Position numbers and translations under genes: made by a program | In this document: piece after piece, positions 1 through 8,419 of the stretch | Layout: each line of letters begins with the position of its first letter | How positions within the stretch are numbered: the stretch's first letter is position 1 | From: VFKU01 sp038916785 | GTDB lineage: Bacteria > Hydrogenedentota > Hydrogenedentia > Hydrogenedentales > GCA-2746185 | DNA length: 64,000 bases | Reading direction: 5' to 3' | NCBI GenBank assembly: GCA_038916785.1 | Contig: JBCLBO010000007.1 | Coordinates: 5,713 to 69,712 of the forward strand | The notes under the pieces: generated by a model | What the model was told of the DNA's origin: nothing | Seen by the model: the letters and a program-made list of their open reading frames with translations, nothing else | Databases searched by the model: none

Positions 1-1909
1 AGAGGCCGTCAGCCGCGGCGGCGGTGGGGGCTGCCGTGTTCGCCAACGGCCAGGCCTCGAGCGCCAGATTGCCCCATTCCCAGCCGCGGTACTCCGGCGC
101 GGCGCGCTGCAGGATATCGCGCGCCTGGGCGACATTGGCCCGATCGATGGCCCCGTCTGCCAGTTGCACATCTGCCACGTAGGCGCGGTACTCGGCCTCT
201 TTGCGGAGGCGATCGCTCTCCGCGCGCGCCGCTATGGCTTCGTCGCGCGCGTGTTGCGCCTCGGTCATCGCGCGTTCCGCGTCTTGCCGCGCACTCGATT
301 CCTGCCGGCGCAGCCCCGCCTCGCGCAACGCGGCGACGCCGACGGCGATTGTGATGAGCGCGCCGATGATCGAGACGACGATGAACTGCTGACGGCGCCG
401 GTGCGCCTTCTCGGCATCGACCACCAGCCGCTTTTCTTTTTCGCGCGCGGCCCGACGCTCTGCGAGCGAGCGCAGACGCTTGGCGAGTTCGGTCGCACTC
501 GCGAGGCGTCGCGCGGGGTCGCCATCGACACACGCGGCGATGTCTTCGCGCAGGAGTTCGTCCGGCACGTCGCGTTCCCAGCCCGGCGCGAGCGAGCGCG
601 CGAAGTCCCCGCTGATGACTTGGTAGAGCACGACGCCGAGCGCGTAGATGTCGGAAAGCGTCGAGGCGGGCTTACCCTCGATGAGCTCGGGCGCCATGTA
701 CATGCGCGTGCCGGTGCCGGAACTGGACGTGGATGACGACTCGAGCGTGTCCGTCAAGCCCGCGGCGGTAATGTTTTTCCCGAGCAATGCGTCGCGGTTC
801 GTGATGAGGCCGATGCCGAAATCGGTGAGGCAGGCCTGCGGCCGGCCGGGCACCGCGGCGGTGACGAGGATGTTTCCCGGCTTGATGTCCTTGTGCAGCA
901 CGCCGACGCTGTGCGCCGCGCCGAGGGCATCGGCCGCTTGCGCGACGAGTTCGAGGCGGGTTTCGAGCGGAACCTCCGCCAGGCCACCCTTGCCCTCGGC
1001 CCAGGCGCGCAGGTCGCCGCCCTCGGTGTATTCCGACTCGATGAAATAAGGCGCGGAATCGAATTCCCAGTCGAGAATTTGCGCAATGTCGGGCCGCGCG
1101 CCGAGCGTTTCGCGCAGCAGACGAAAGAGCACCACCTCGCGGCGCAGTCCGCGGATGCGCTCAGGTTCGAAGCAGAACTTGAACACGCGGCGTGCGTGCG
1201 TCTTCTCGTGCGCGGCGAGCCAGACTTCGCCGAAGCCGCCTTCGCCGAGCGGTTGCTCGAGCACCCAGTTCTGCCGGCCGGGCACGTGCAGCCCGACGGC
1301 GGGCCTCCAGCCGAGCGTGTCTTCGAGCGCCTCCGAGACGCTGCGGCGCGCTTTCTCCGAGTCGGGCGGCGCGGTCAGAGGCGACATGCCTTCGCGGCCC
1401 GCTTCGCAAATCTCTAGCGGATCGTCGGTCCCTTTGAGCAGGTAAGGGCCGTGCGCGCGCCAAGCGATCGGCTGTCCGGCGGCGTCCGCGCGGAGGCGCT
1501 GCCGCGCGCTGTCGAAGGCCGAGCGCGACACGAGCACTTGGCCTGGCGTAGCCAGTGAACACACACGCGACGCGATATCTACCGCGAGGCCTTCGACCTG
1601 CGTGCCGATGACGGTCACTTCGCCGAGGTGTATGCCGACGCGCACGCGCGGAAGTTCGGTGTCGCTGGCGTGCGCGTTCTGGAGCGAGAGCGCGAAGGAG
1701 ACCGCGCTGCTCGGCGCGTCGAAGGTGAGGAAGCAGCCGTCGCCGGCCCAATCGACGATGCGCGCGCCGGTGCCGGCGGTGAGCGAGATGATTAGGTCGC
1801 GGTGCCTGCCGATGAGCGCGCCGGCGGCCTGATCGCCGCGCTCGCGCTTGAGCGCGGTCGAGCCGGCGAGGTCGGTGAAAACCAGTGTCAGGAGTTCGGA
1901 ACGGTCCAC
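1..1909 (-). CDS. Class III nucleotide cyclase domain fused to Ser/Thr protein kinase, membrane-anchored (partial, 3' end beyond window)
   Basis: The frame is open from a GTG at 1909, preceded by GAGAAGG about 7 nt away, to the window edge; no stop is seen, so the C-terminus is missing. Residues about 7-170 look like a class III adenylate/guanylate cyclase domain: VFTDLAGST with the metal aspartate D13, WAGDGCF with D57, and RVGIHLGEV. The lysine usually found in the VKxxGD motif is D53, so catalysis is doubtful. Residues about 210-470 are a Hanks-type kinase: glycine loop GEGGFGEVW near 220, HKDIKPGN near 339, TDFG near 363, MAPE near 405. A membrane helix lies near 507-527, followed by a charged, probably coiled stretch and a YRGWEWGNLALEAW segment that in similar proteins precedes WD40 or TPR repeats. 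Likely a transmembrane signalling kinase. The ligand and target cannot be inferred. Confidence 0.85.
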   Translation of the reverse strand, partial: MDRSELLTLVFTDLAGSTALKRERGDQAAGALIGRHRDLIISLTAGTGARIVDWAGDGCFLTFDAPSSAVSFALSLQNAHASDTELPRVRVGIHLGEVTVIGTQVEGLAVDIASRVCSLATPGQVLVSRSAFDSARQRLRADAAGQPIAWRAHGPYLLKGTDDPLEICEAGREGMSPLTAPPDSEKARRSVSEALEDTLGWRPAVGLHVPGRQNWVLEQPLGEGGFGEVWLAAHEKTHARRVFKFCFEPERIRGLRREVVLFRLLRETLGARPDIAQILDWEFDSAPYFIESEYTEGGDLRAWAEGKGGLAEVPLETRLELVAQAADALGAAHSVGVLHKDIKPGNILVTAAVPGRPQACLTDFGIGLITNRDALLGKNITAAGLTDTLESSSTSSSGTGTRMYMAPELIEGKPASTLSDIYALGVVLYQVISGDFARSLAPGWERDVPDELLREDIAACVDGDPARRLASATELAKRLRSLAERRAAREKEKRLVVDAEKAHRRRQQFIVVSIIGALITIAVGVAALREAGLRRQESSARQDAERAMTEAQHARDEAIAARAESDRLRKEAEYRAYVADVQLADGAIDRANVAQARDILQRAAPEYRGWEWGNLALEAWPLANTAAPTAAAADGL

Positions 1910-2428
1910 GCGCGGGCCTTCTCGGGCGTCAATGGAAGAGCGGCGAATTTGTCTTGCTATTGTCGCGCTAGTCTACGCAGGGGGATGAACGCTGCACAAC
2001 CCGAAACGATCCGTAGCGCCGCCGTCCCGGCGGCAACGGGTGGGCTACCATGCGTGGAGGAGAATCGGGATTCGGGTGGATCGAGGTTTCCTCTGCGAAG
2101 GGTGGCGCTTGGTTTGCCGCCGGGACGGCGGCGCTACGGTAGAAGGCGCTACGAAAGGCGGCGGGACGGCGGCAACGGGTGGGCTACCATGCGCGGAGGA
2201 GAATCGGGATTCGGGTGGATCGAGGTTTCCTCTGCGAAGGGTGGCGCTTGGTTTGCCGCCGGGACGGCGGCGCTACGGTGGAAGGCGCTACGAAAGGCGG
2301 CGGGACGGCGGCGCTGCGGTAGAAGGCGCTACGAATGGCGGCGCTGCGGATACGAAGCGGTGCCGCGAATGGCTGTACGCGGTCATTCTGAGTGCGAGGC
2401 GCCGGGACGGCGTGATAAGGTGGTTCAT
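1910..2428. other. Intergenic region rich in GC palindromes
   Basis: No convincing gene lies between the divergent kinase and methyltransferase genes. The stretch is dominated by variants of a GCCGCCGGGACGGCGGC-type palindrome and by the tandem duplication listed separately. An open frame crosses it in phase with the downstream methyltransferase, but its translation is low-complexity and duplicated, so I do not treat it as coding. Confidence 0.6.
2031..2308. repeat. Tandem duplication, two 139-bp units
   Basis: Unit 1 spans 2031-2169 and unit 2 spans 2170-2308. By eye they differ at only two positions (TGCGTGGAGG versus TGCGCGGAGG, and ACGGTAGAAGG versus ACGGTGGAAGG). Each unit contains a GC palindrome around GGGACGGCGGCGCTACGG. 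The near identity points to a recent duplication. Confidence 0.9.
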
Positions 2429-3331
2429 ATGGAAAAAAGAATCACAACGCCGCAGCTTGAACTCGCCGTGTCGGACCGCTGGAAGGACTACGAGTTGCTC
2501 GACAGCGGCGGCGGGGCGAAGCTCGAACGTTTTGGCACGGTGACGTCGATCCGGCCGGACTCGAAGGCGTTTTGGAAACGCTCGTTGAAGGACGGGTCCT
2601 GGGACCGGGCGCAGGCGGTATTCGAGGAAGGCCCGGGTGAATCGGGCAGCCACTGGTCGCCGAAATCGATCGCCGATCGGCGCTGGCCGATGGAATATGA
2701 GGGGATTAAATTCTGGGTGCAGCCGACGCCTTTTCGGCACATGGGATTTTTCCCGGAGCAGGCGAACCATTGGGACTGGATGCGGGGAATTCTCAGCGGG
2801 GCCGGGCGTGAGACGAAGGTCCTGAATCTTTACGGGTACACCGGCCTGGCGACGCTGGCCGCGGCGGCGGCGGGCGCGGCGGTGACGCATATCGACGCGT
2901 CGAAGAAGAGCATCACCTGGGCGCGGGAGAATCAGACGCTCTCGGGGCTGGACGAGAGGCCCATTCGCTGGATTCCGGAGGACGCGCTCAAGTTTGTCGA
3001 GCGTGAGGGCCGGCGTGGCTCACGCTACGACGGGATCATCATCGACCCGCCGAAATTCGGACGCGGACCCAATGGGGAAGTCTGGAAACTCGAGGACTCG
3101 CTGGGCACGCTGATGGACGCCTGCCAAGGCATCCTCAGCGAGGAGCCCTTGTTCGTCGTGCTTACGATGTATGCGGCCAACGTCTCGGCGTTGAGCGCCT
3201 ACTATCTGTTGCAGGACCTCGTTGGGGATCGTGGCGGTCGCTTGGCTGCCGGCGAACTCGTGTTGCCCGAAAAGAGCGGTGGACGCATGCTACCGGCGGC
3301 GATATTTGCGCGGTGGAGCGCGTCGGGCTGA
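2429..3331 (+). CDS. Class I SAM-dependent methyltransferase (RlmI-like/COG1092 type)
   Basis: A 300-residue protein. The ATG at 2429 has AAGG 8 nt upstream and starts the conserved part (MEKRITTPQLELAVSDRW). Middle and C-terminal regions carry a Rossmann methyltransferase: HMGFFPEQANHWDWM near 110, the SAM-binding motif LNLYGYTGLATLAAAAAG near 130, the acidic VTHIDASKKS, and the DPPKFGRGPNGEVW motif IV near 207. This layout matches proteins related to the 23S rRNA m5C methyltransferase RlmI but without its N-terminal PUA domain. The exact substrate is unknown. The gene stands alone, divergent from the kinase gene, and ends just before a terminator hairpin. Confidence 0.88.
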   Translation: MEKRITTPQLELAVSDRWKDYELLDSGGGAKLERFGTVTSIRPDSKAFWKRSLKDGSWDRAQAVFEEGPGESGSHWSPKSIADRRWPMEYEGIKFWVQPTPFRHMGFFPEQANHWDWMRGILSGAGRETKVLNLYGYTGLATLAAAAAGAAVTHIDASKKSITWARENQTLSGLDERPIRWIPEDALKFVEREGRRGSRYDGIIIDPPKFGRGPNGEVWKLEDSLGTLMDACQGILSEEPLFVVLTMYAANVSALSAYYLLQDLVGDRGGRLAAGELVLPEKSGGRMLPAAIFARWSASG

Positions 3332-3512
3332 GGGAGTTTGGATATTCAATCGCGGATTCGTACGCGCGGCCGCGATTGAATCGCGCGTGGCGACGAACTC
3401 GATCTACCACGACGCGCAACGCCCGAGCGCGATCATCCTCCCGCTGATCGCTGCGCAGCCGGGTCACGACACGGACGACTGAACTCGCAGTCAGCGATCG
3501 GCGGACAGTTCG

Positions 3513-3546
3513 GGGAGGCGGCCCTTAGGGCCGTCTCTCCATTTTT
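3513..3546 (+). terminator. Rho-independent terminator
   Basis: The stem GGCGGCCCT / AGGGCCGTC with a two-base loop, extended by flanking GGAG/CTCC, is followed by ATTTTT. It lies about 180 bp past the methyltransferase stop and points the right way to end its transcript. Confidence 0.7.
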
Positions 3547-3903
3547 CGCAGTCGATGGGCACGGAGTCTTCCGCGGGAACGGAGTACTCCAGGGACATGG
3601 AGCGGGCGCTGGAGCAAATTATCCACCGATGGATACAGAGGGACACCGATAACAGTAATGTAATTAACATGAATATAGCACAGATCGTATCGATGATTTG
3701 TTAAAAAGTTTTAGAGCTTCGGATGCTCTGTTGAAATGGTCCCCCACTTGGACGGATTCGGGTCCGATGCTACTCTCGAATCATGGGAGTTTCCGGTTGA
3801 CGAGATTGCTTCGTCGCAACCTCGCTCCTCGCAATGACAAGGGGGCAACCTCGCTCGTCGCAATGACGTGGGGGCGGGGTTTTCAACAGAACATTAGAGG
3901 CTT
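3547..3903. other. Intergenic region with dispersed repeat
   Basis: No gene is recognised. The region turns AT-richer near 3610-3720, then carries the dispersed GAGATTGCTTCGTCGCAA repeat listed separately. Confidence 0.5.
3790..3880. repeat. Dispersed repeat (copy 1)
   Basis: Contains TTTCCGGTTGACGAGATTGC, then TTCGTCGCAACCTCGCTCCTCGCAATGAC, followed by a second partial unit ending CTCGTCGCAATGACGTGGGGG. The same core recurs at 9429-9490 downstream of murB's 5' end. It is a short mobile-type intergenic repeat, not a gene. Confidence 0.7.
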
Positions 3904-5727
3904 TTAGTCAATGACGACATCCCCGCGGCGGGTCTCGACTAGGATGCGGTGCGTGCCCGCGTTGCGGCGGCCTTGGAAATTATACGTGTTGCCTTCGGTG
4001 GTGCCGGTGAGCGGCACCGAGCTGAATAGCTTGCCGCCGTACACGTTTACGATGAACAGCGCGTCTGCGTCGGCCGGAATCGCGAGACTGATGTTGCCGT
4101 CCTCGGCGGCGATGTCGTAGTCGCCGCGCACACCGCCGAGCGCGATCAGGCGCACATCGCCGCCGCGGCTGCGTGCGTAGACCGGCCCGCCCGGGGTGTC
4201 CACCAGCGTATTGCCGCCTCCGGATTGCACGCGCACGCCACCCATCGCCTGCCGTACGGTCACCCCGCCCGATGCTGTGAGGTCGATTGCGCCGGCCGTG
4301 GCAGAAGACTCGATGTCGCCATTCTTCACGACCGCGGTGATCGCACCCTGCATGTTCGCGAGAACGAGTGTTCCGTTTTCCTGTTCGATGGTGACGTTCC
4401 CGTTGATTCCGGTCAGGCGAGTCTCGCCGCTGTTCGCGCGCAGTTCGACCGGTGCGCCGCGGGGCACGCGAATCGCGACGTCCATGCGGTATTCCGTGCA
4501 TCCGATCGCCGCCATGTCGTCCTGCACCGCGGTCGTGATGCCGAGATGGTCCGCGGCCGGCTCCACGCGCAGCGCGAGGCCCTCGAGCGCGAGCTGCGCC
4601 TTGGCCACGTCCGCCACGCGCACGAATTGCGACGCCGTGAGTTCTACGCGCGGACCGTCGTGTCCTTCGATCGTGATCTTGCCCGGCATCAGGTTTAGCC
4701 GGACCGCGCCGCCCGCGGGCAGGTCGTAGCTCTGCGTGATGACGTTCGTGATCGGCGCGCCCGGCTCGGCCACCAGCGGCTCGGCCGTGGGCGCCAGGGC
4801 CGCCTGGTGCACGTGGATGTCTGCGAAAGACGTAGCGAGCTCGATGTGCTGCGGCGCGTCCGGGTTCGGGTTCTTCCCGGTCGTGGTATTGCCCCAGGTC
4901 TCGCTGATCAGCGCCAGGTCCGAGTGAATCTCGCCGGAATGCGCCGTGGCGATCAGGTCCGGCATCGCCGTGCCGTCGAGGTAGAGATGGATCGGGCCGC
5001 TTTCGCAGGAAACGTCGAGCCTGGAGGGGTTCGCGCCGGGATGCAGCGCCACACTGCCGAGATAGTTGTCGACATTGAGGGTGCCGCCGATTCGCGCGAA
5101 GGACGCCTTCGTGCTTCGCAAGGTGAAGTTGCCGCCGGCGTGGAGGTCCTCGGCGACGAGCGGAAACTGTTCTTGTCCGCCGCGCGCCTGCACATGCACG
5201 GCGCCCGAGAGGTCGCGCAAATCCACAATGCCGTAACGCGCGTCGACCGTGAGGTCGCCTTTGAGTCCGCGCACGAACACATCGCCGAAGACGTTTACGA
5301 TTTCGACCGATGCGGTGGCCGGTACGTTTACTTCGAGCTCGGTGCCGAATCCGACCTTGGATGGTGGCTCGACCGCAGGATACTTCGTGCGCACTTCGAT
5401 ACGATCGCCGACGTGGTTGCCGGTGACTTCGACCAGTTGCGCGAGCTGTTCGGCGATCGCCGTGGTCTCCGCGCCGACGCGGATCTCCGCGGAGACGCGG
5501 ACAATTTGCTCCTCCCACGGGACCACGCGGACCGCACCGAATTGATTGGAGATGAAGACCCTCGCGGGACCGGAGACGGGGTAGGTCGCGCTGACGGGCC
5601 GCGTGGCTTGCGCGAGCCCCGTGAGGTCGACGCTTCGCCGCGGAACGGCCGCGGGCTCTTGTGCCGGGGCGATCTGAATGACGAGGGCGTAAATCGCTGC
5701 GACAAGCGAGGAGCGGGTGCGACGCAT
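3904..5727 (-). CDS. Secreted DUF4097-like beta-strand repeat protein
   Basis: A 607-residue protein starting at the ATG at 5727. Residues 1-22 form a signal peptide (SSLVAAIYALVIQIAPAQ), so it should be exported to the periplasm or surface. The rest is made of short beta-rich repeats with many alternating V/D/G patterns such as VEIVNVFGDVFVRGLKGDLTV and ITAVVKNGDIESSATAGAIDL. This pattern is typical of DUF4097/putative adhesin (head-GIN-like) beta-solenoids. It is the third gene of a tight operon, 7 bp behind the anti-sigma factor gene, which suggests that it belongs to, or is controlled by, the same envelope-stress regulon. No catalytic motif is visible. The function as adhesin or sensor is inferred. 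Confidence 0.75.
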   Translation of the reverse strand: MRRTRSSLVAAIYALVIQIAPAQEPAAVPRRSVDLTGLAQATRPVSATYPVSGPARVFISNQFGAVRVVPWEEQIVRVSAEIRVGAETTAIAEQLAQLVEVTGNHVGDRIEVRTKYPAVEPPSKVGFGTELEVNVPATASVEIVNVFGDVFVRGLKGDLTVDARYGIVDLRDLSGAVHVQARGGQEQFPLVAEDLHAGGNFTLRSTKASFARIGGTLNVDNYLGSVALHPGANPSRLDVSCESGPIHLYLDGTAMPDLIATAHSGEIHSDLALISETWGNTTTGKNPNPDAPQHIELATSFADIHVHQAALAPTAEPLVAEPGAPITNVITQSYDLPAGGAVRLNLMPGKITIEGHDGPRVELTASQFVRVADVAKAQLALEGLALRVEPAADHLGITTAVQDDMAAIGCTEYRMDVAIRVPRGAPVELRANSGETRLTGINGNVTIEQENGTLVLANMQGAITAVVKNGDIESSATAGAIDLTASGGVTVRQAMGGVRVQSGGGNTLVDTPGGPVYARSRGGDVRLIALGGVRGDYDIAAEDGNISLAIPADADALFIVNVYGGKLFSSVPLTGTTEGNTYNFQGRRNAGTHRILVETRRGDVVID

Positions 5728-5734
5728 CGGCCGC

Positions 5735-6400
5735 CTAGAGCGTGCGCTGCGCGTAAAGCGTCTTCAGGGTCTGCCGCTTGAGTTCGCGATTGGAATGGAC
5801 CACGGCGCCCGCGCGCACCAGCGCAGGATTCGACTCAAGCGCCGCGAGCGCCTCATCGATGTCCGCGTCCATCGACGCCAGCGCGCGCTGTTGGGCCTTC
5901 TCCCAAGGGTTCTCCGGCTGCCAGTAGGAAGCACTAAGCGCCGGCTGGAGGAGCGTCTCCTCGGGAGACTGCTGCCGGAGCGAATCGATCGTGACTGGCG
6001 CGCCGGCGAGAGTGGCGTCTGGTCCGAGGCGGACCACGCCCGCGCGAGAAGCGGCATTCGGCGACGAGGTCTGGAAGACAGCGCCCAGCACCAGCATGAA
6101 TCCCGCGGCGAAGGCGGCGGACTTGATCGCGCGCCGGCGCGCCTGGCGGCGCTGGTCGAGCCGCTCGCTCTTCATCGCCAGGATCACGGACGCTTGCAAG
6201 GCCCCGGTGGGTTCGAGGGTCTTGACGCTCTCGGTCAGCGCGATCGAGCGGCGCATGGAGCGCACTTCGGCCGTACACACGGCACATGCGCCAAGGTGCT
6301 TCGGGGTCTCGGAGGAAAGCTCCGCGCCGCCCGCTTCGAGTTGCTCGGCGTACTCGAAGAGAGCCTCACGCTCCGGATGCTGTCGCACGAACACGCCCAT
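5735..6400 (-). CDS. Anti-sigma factor with zinc-binding ZAS-like motif and one membrane helix
   Basis: 221 residues from the ATG at 6400. A TTG at 6415 is in frame but has worse spacing. The N-terminal part has H35-x3-C39-x2-C42 (KHLGACAVCTAEV), the signature of zinc-binding anti-sigma domains that clamp ECF sigma factors. A transmembrane helix follows near 92-110 (AIKSAAFAAGFMLVLGAVF) after a basic stretch, so the N-terminus should face the cytoplasm. The gene lies directly behind the sigma factor gene. The periplasmic C-terminal half (about residues 112-221) is not recognisable and may sense a signal. Confidence 0.82.
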   Translation of the reverse strand: MGVFVRQHPEREALFEYAEQLEAGGAELSSETPKHLGACAVCTAEVRSMRRSIALTESVKTLEPTGALQASVILAMKSERLDQRRQARRRAIKSAAFAAGFMLVLGAVFQTSSPNAASRAGVVRLGPDATLAGAPVTIDSLRQQSPEETLLQPALSASYWQPENPWEKAQQRALASMDADIDEALAALESNPALVRAGAVVHSNRELKRQTLKTLYAQRTL

Positions 6401-6420
6401 GGATGCCCGGCCCAACGCCT

Positions 6421-7092
6421 CTACGCGATGTAGTCCCGATACGCTTCGAGGAGCGGCCTCAGCGCCTGCTCCGCGCGCACCACGCGCGACTTCGCCGTGC
6501 CGACCGGCACGCGCGTAATCCGCGCGATTTCCTGATATGAAATATCCTGAAAGCGCCGCAGGATGAAGGCCTCGCGCTGGTGCGCGGGCAGGTCCTGCAA
6601 TGCCTTGTTCACCGCTTCGGAGACTTCCATACGCTCACACGCGATCTGCGTGTCCGCGTCATCGTCAGCCAATTGCGCGAGCGGGTGGAACATCTCGTCG
6701 TCGTCCTGACCGCCCCACGAGGCGAACAGGCTGAACATGCGCGGCCGCCGCTTGCGCCGCAGCCATTCCTTGCTAATCATGTTCGAGGCGATGGTATAGA
6801 GGTAGGTGGTGAATTTCGCCGTCGGCTTGTAGCGCCGGGCATTTTTCACCAGCGCCAGGAAGACTTCCTGCGTGATTTCCTCGGCAATTTGCCGATTTTG
6901 CACCATCCGGTACACGAAGTTCAGCACGCCTTTTTGGTGCCGGCGCATCAACTCTGAAAAAGCCGCCTCGGATCCCCGCCCGTGCTCGAGCATCAGGTCT
7001 TCGTCGGACGGAAGGAGGGCCTCCCGGCGCTCCACCACAGCGGGTGTCGGGTGACTAGGCAATACCTGTAGCTTGCGTGACCCGTGAATCAT
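6421..7092 (-). CDS. ECF-type RNA polymerase sigma factor
   Basis: 223 residues, start ATG at 7092. Sigma-70 region 2 lies near 35-105 (AFSELMRRHQKGVLNFVYRM, then EITQEVFLALVKNARRY and FTTYLYTIASNMI). Region 4 lies near 160-215 (LPAHQREAFILRRFQDISY, then GTAKSRVVRAEQAL). Region 3 is absent, as expected for the ECF group. The gene is first in an operon with its presumed anti-sigma factor and a secreted beta-repeat protein. A GGAACC element on the minus strand at 7146-7151 resembles an ECF -35 box, so autoregulation is possible, but no convincing -10 was seen. Confidence 0.92.
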   Translation of the reverse strand: MIHGSRKLQVLPSHPTPAVVERREALLPSDEDLMLEHGRGSEAAFSELMRRHQKGVLNFVYRMVQNRQIAEEITQEVFLALVKNARRYKPTAKFTTYLYTIASNMISKEWLRRKRRPRMFSLFASWGGQDDDEMFHPLAQLADDDADTQIACERMEVSEAVNKALQDLPAHQREAFILRRFQDISYQEIARITRVPVGTAKSRVVRAEQALRPLLEAYRDYIA

Positions 7093-7235
7093 GGCCCCTA
7101 TTGTACTCCGTGTACCTACCCAATTGATATCCGGCGGGCAAGACCGGTTCCGTTAGAAGTCTAACTCCGAGTGAAATATACAGTTGGACGGCATCTCATT
7201 GGAAATGCCCTATAATGGAGCGTTATTGGTCGTAA

Positions 7236-8297
7236 CTACTTCAATTCCTTGGGATTGCGCATGTGCGCCTTGGCTTCCTCGTAAGAAATCAGGCCTTCGA
7301 GGTAGAGCGCTTTCACCGACTTGTCCAGCGTGATCATGCCTTCCTTGGCTGCCGTTTCCATGATCCCGAGGACCTGGTGGGTCTTTCCCTCGCGGATCAT
7401 GTTCGCGATTGCGCCTGTATTGAACAGCAGCTCCAACGCGAGCACCCGGCCCTCGCCGTCGGACCGGGGCAGCAGGCGCTGCGAGAGGATCGCCAATAGC
7501 ACCATTGAAAGCTGGAAGCGGACTTGCTGCTGCTGGTCTCCGGGGAACACGTCTATAATCCGGTCGACGGTCTGGATTGCGTCGTTGGTATGGAGCGTCG
7601 CGAGCACCAGATGGCCCGTTTCGGCCGCGCGCAGCGCCGCCTGGATCGTGTCCAGGTCGCGCATTTCGCCCACGAGGATTACGTCTGGGTCCTGCCGCAG
7701 CACGTATTTGAGGGCATCGAGGAAGGTGTGGGTGTCCACGCCGACCTCGCGCTGATCGACGATGCTCATTTTGTGGAAGTGCACATATTCGATCGGGTCT
7801 TCGATCGTGATGATGTGGCAGGCCCGGGTCTCGTTGATGAGATTGATCAGCGCCGCCTGGGTGGTGGTTTTGCCGTGGCCCGTCGGGCCGGTCACCAGCA
7901 CCAGCCCCTGTCGCTTCTCGGCGAGCGCACTAATTTGATCGGGCAGGCCGAGGCTATCCAGGCTGGGGATTTCCTCCGGGATCGGGCGGAACGCTGCGGT
8001 CACCGCCTGTTTCTGCTGGTAGACGTTGACGCGGTAGCGCTGCTTCTTGCCGACGGCGAAGGAGAAGTCGAGTTCTTTGTTTTTCTCGAAGGCGGCCCGC
8101 TGGTCTGGTGTCAATAGATCGTAGATGAGTTTGCGCGATTGCTCGGGTGTGAGCGGGTCGCCCTTGGTCCGCAAGATCTGCCCATTGACCCGCAAGACCG
8201 GCGGCGCGCCGGCGCTGATGAGCAAGTCGGACGCGCCCTGCTTCGACACCAAGTCGAAGAGCCGCTTCATTTCGGCGCTGAATTCCCCCGCTGGCAT
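7236..8297 (-). CDS. pilT: Type IV pilus retraction ATPase PilT
   Basis: 353 residues, ATG at 8297 with a GGGGGAG ribosome site 7 nt upstream. It is a hexameric ATPase that depolymerises type IV pili at the inner membrane. Motifs: N-terminal LLISAGAPPVLRVNGQI, Walker A GPTGHGKTTT at about 137-146, Asp-box ITIEDPIEYVH near 163, Walker B DPDVILVGEMRD near 203, His-box HLVLATLHTNDA near 229, and a PilT-type C-terminus (LIREGK-like MIREGKTHQ, then ALYLEGLISYEEA). Full length. The Walker A has His where Ser is usual (GxGK). No other pilus genes are nearby. Confidence 0.93.
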   Translation of the reverse strand: MPAGEFSAEMKRLFDLVSKQGASDLLISAGAPPVLRVNGQILRTKGDPLTPEQSRKLIYDLLTPDQRAAFEKNKELDFSFAVGKKQRYRVNVYQQKQAVTAAFRPIPEEIPSLDSLGLPDQISALAEKRQGLVLVTGPTGHGKTTTQAALINLINETRACHIITIEDPIEYVHFHKMSIVDQREVGVDTHTFLDALKYVLRQDPDVILVGEMRDLDTIQAALRAAETGHLVLATLHTNDAIQTVDRIIDVFPGDQQQQVRFQLSMVLLAILSQRLLPRSDGEGRVLALELLFNTGAIANMIREGKTHQVLGIMETAAKEGMITLDKSVKALYLEGLISYEEAKAHMRNPKELK

Positions 8298-8419
8298 GTC
8301 GCGCTCCCCCCGGTTGCACGGCCACTTGCGACATCATAGCGGAGGGCGGATTCCAACACAAAGCGAATGGGCGGCCTATTCGAGCGGCGGTGCGGTCGTC
8401 TCGCCGCGACGGGCGCGCC

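Noticed and set aside
2031..2308. Possible CRISPR-like repeats
   Set aside because: Only two adjacent units of 139 bp with no spacers and no cas genes.
1802..2428. Upstream extension of the methyltransferase frame
   Set aside because: Runs through a tandem repeat and overlaps the kinase gene; the family starts at 2429.
3222..3482. 86-codon frame overlapping the methyltransferase 3' end
   Set aside because: Mostly out-of-frame reading of the real gene, ending before the terminator; no support.
5717..6433. 238-codon plus-strand frame across the anti-sigma gene
   Set aside because: The minus-strand reading has HxxxCxxC, a membrane helix and operon context; this one is Arg/Gly-rich shadow sequence.
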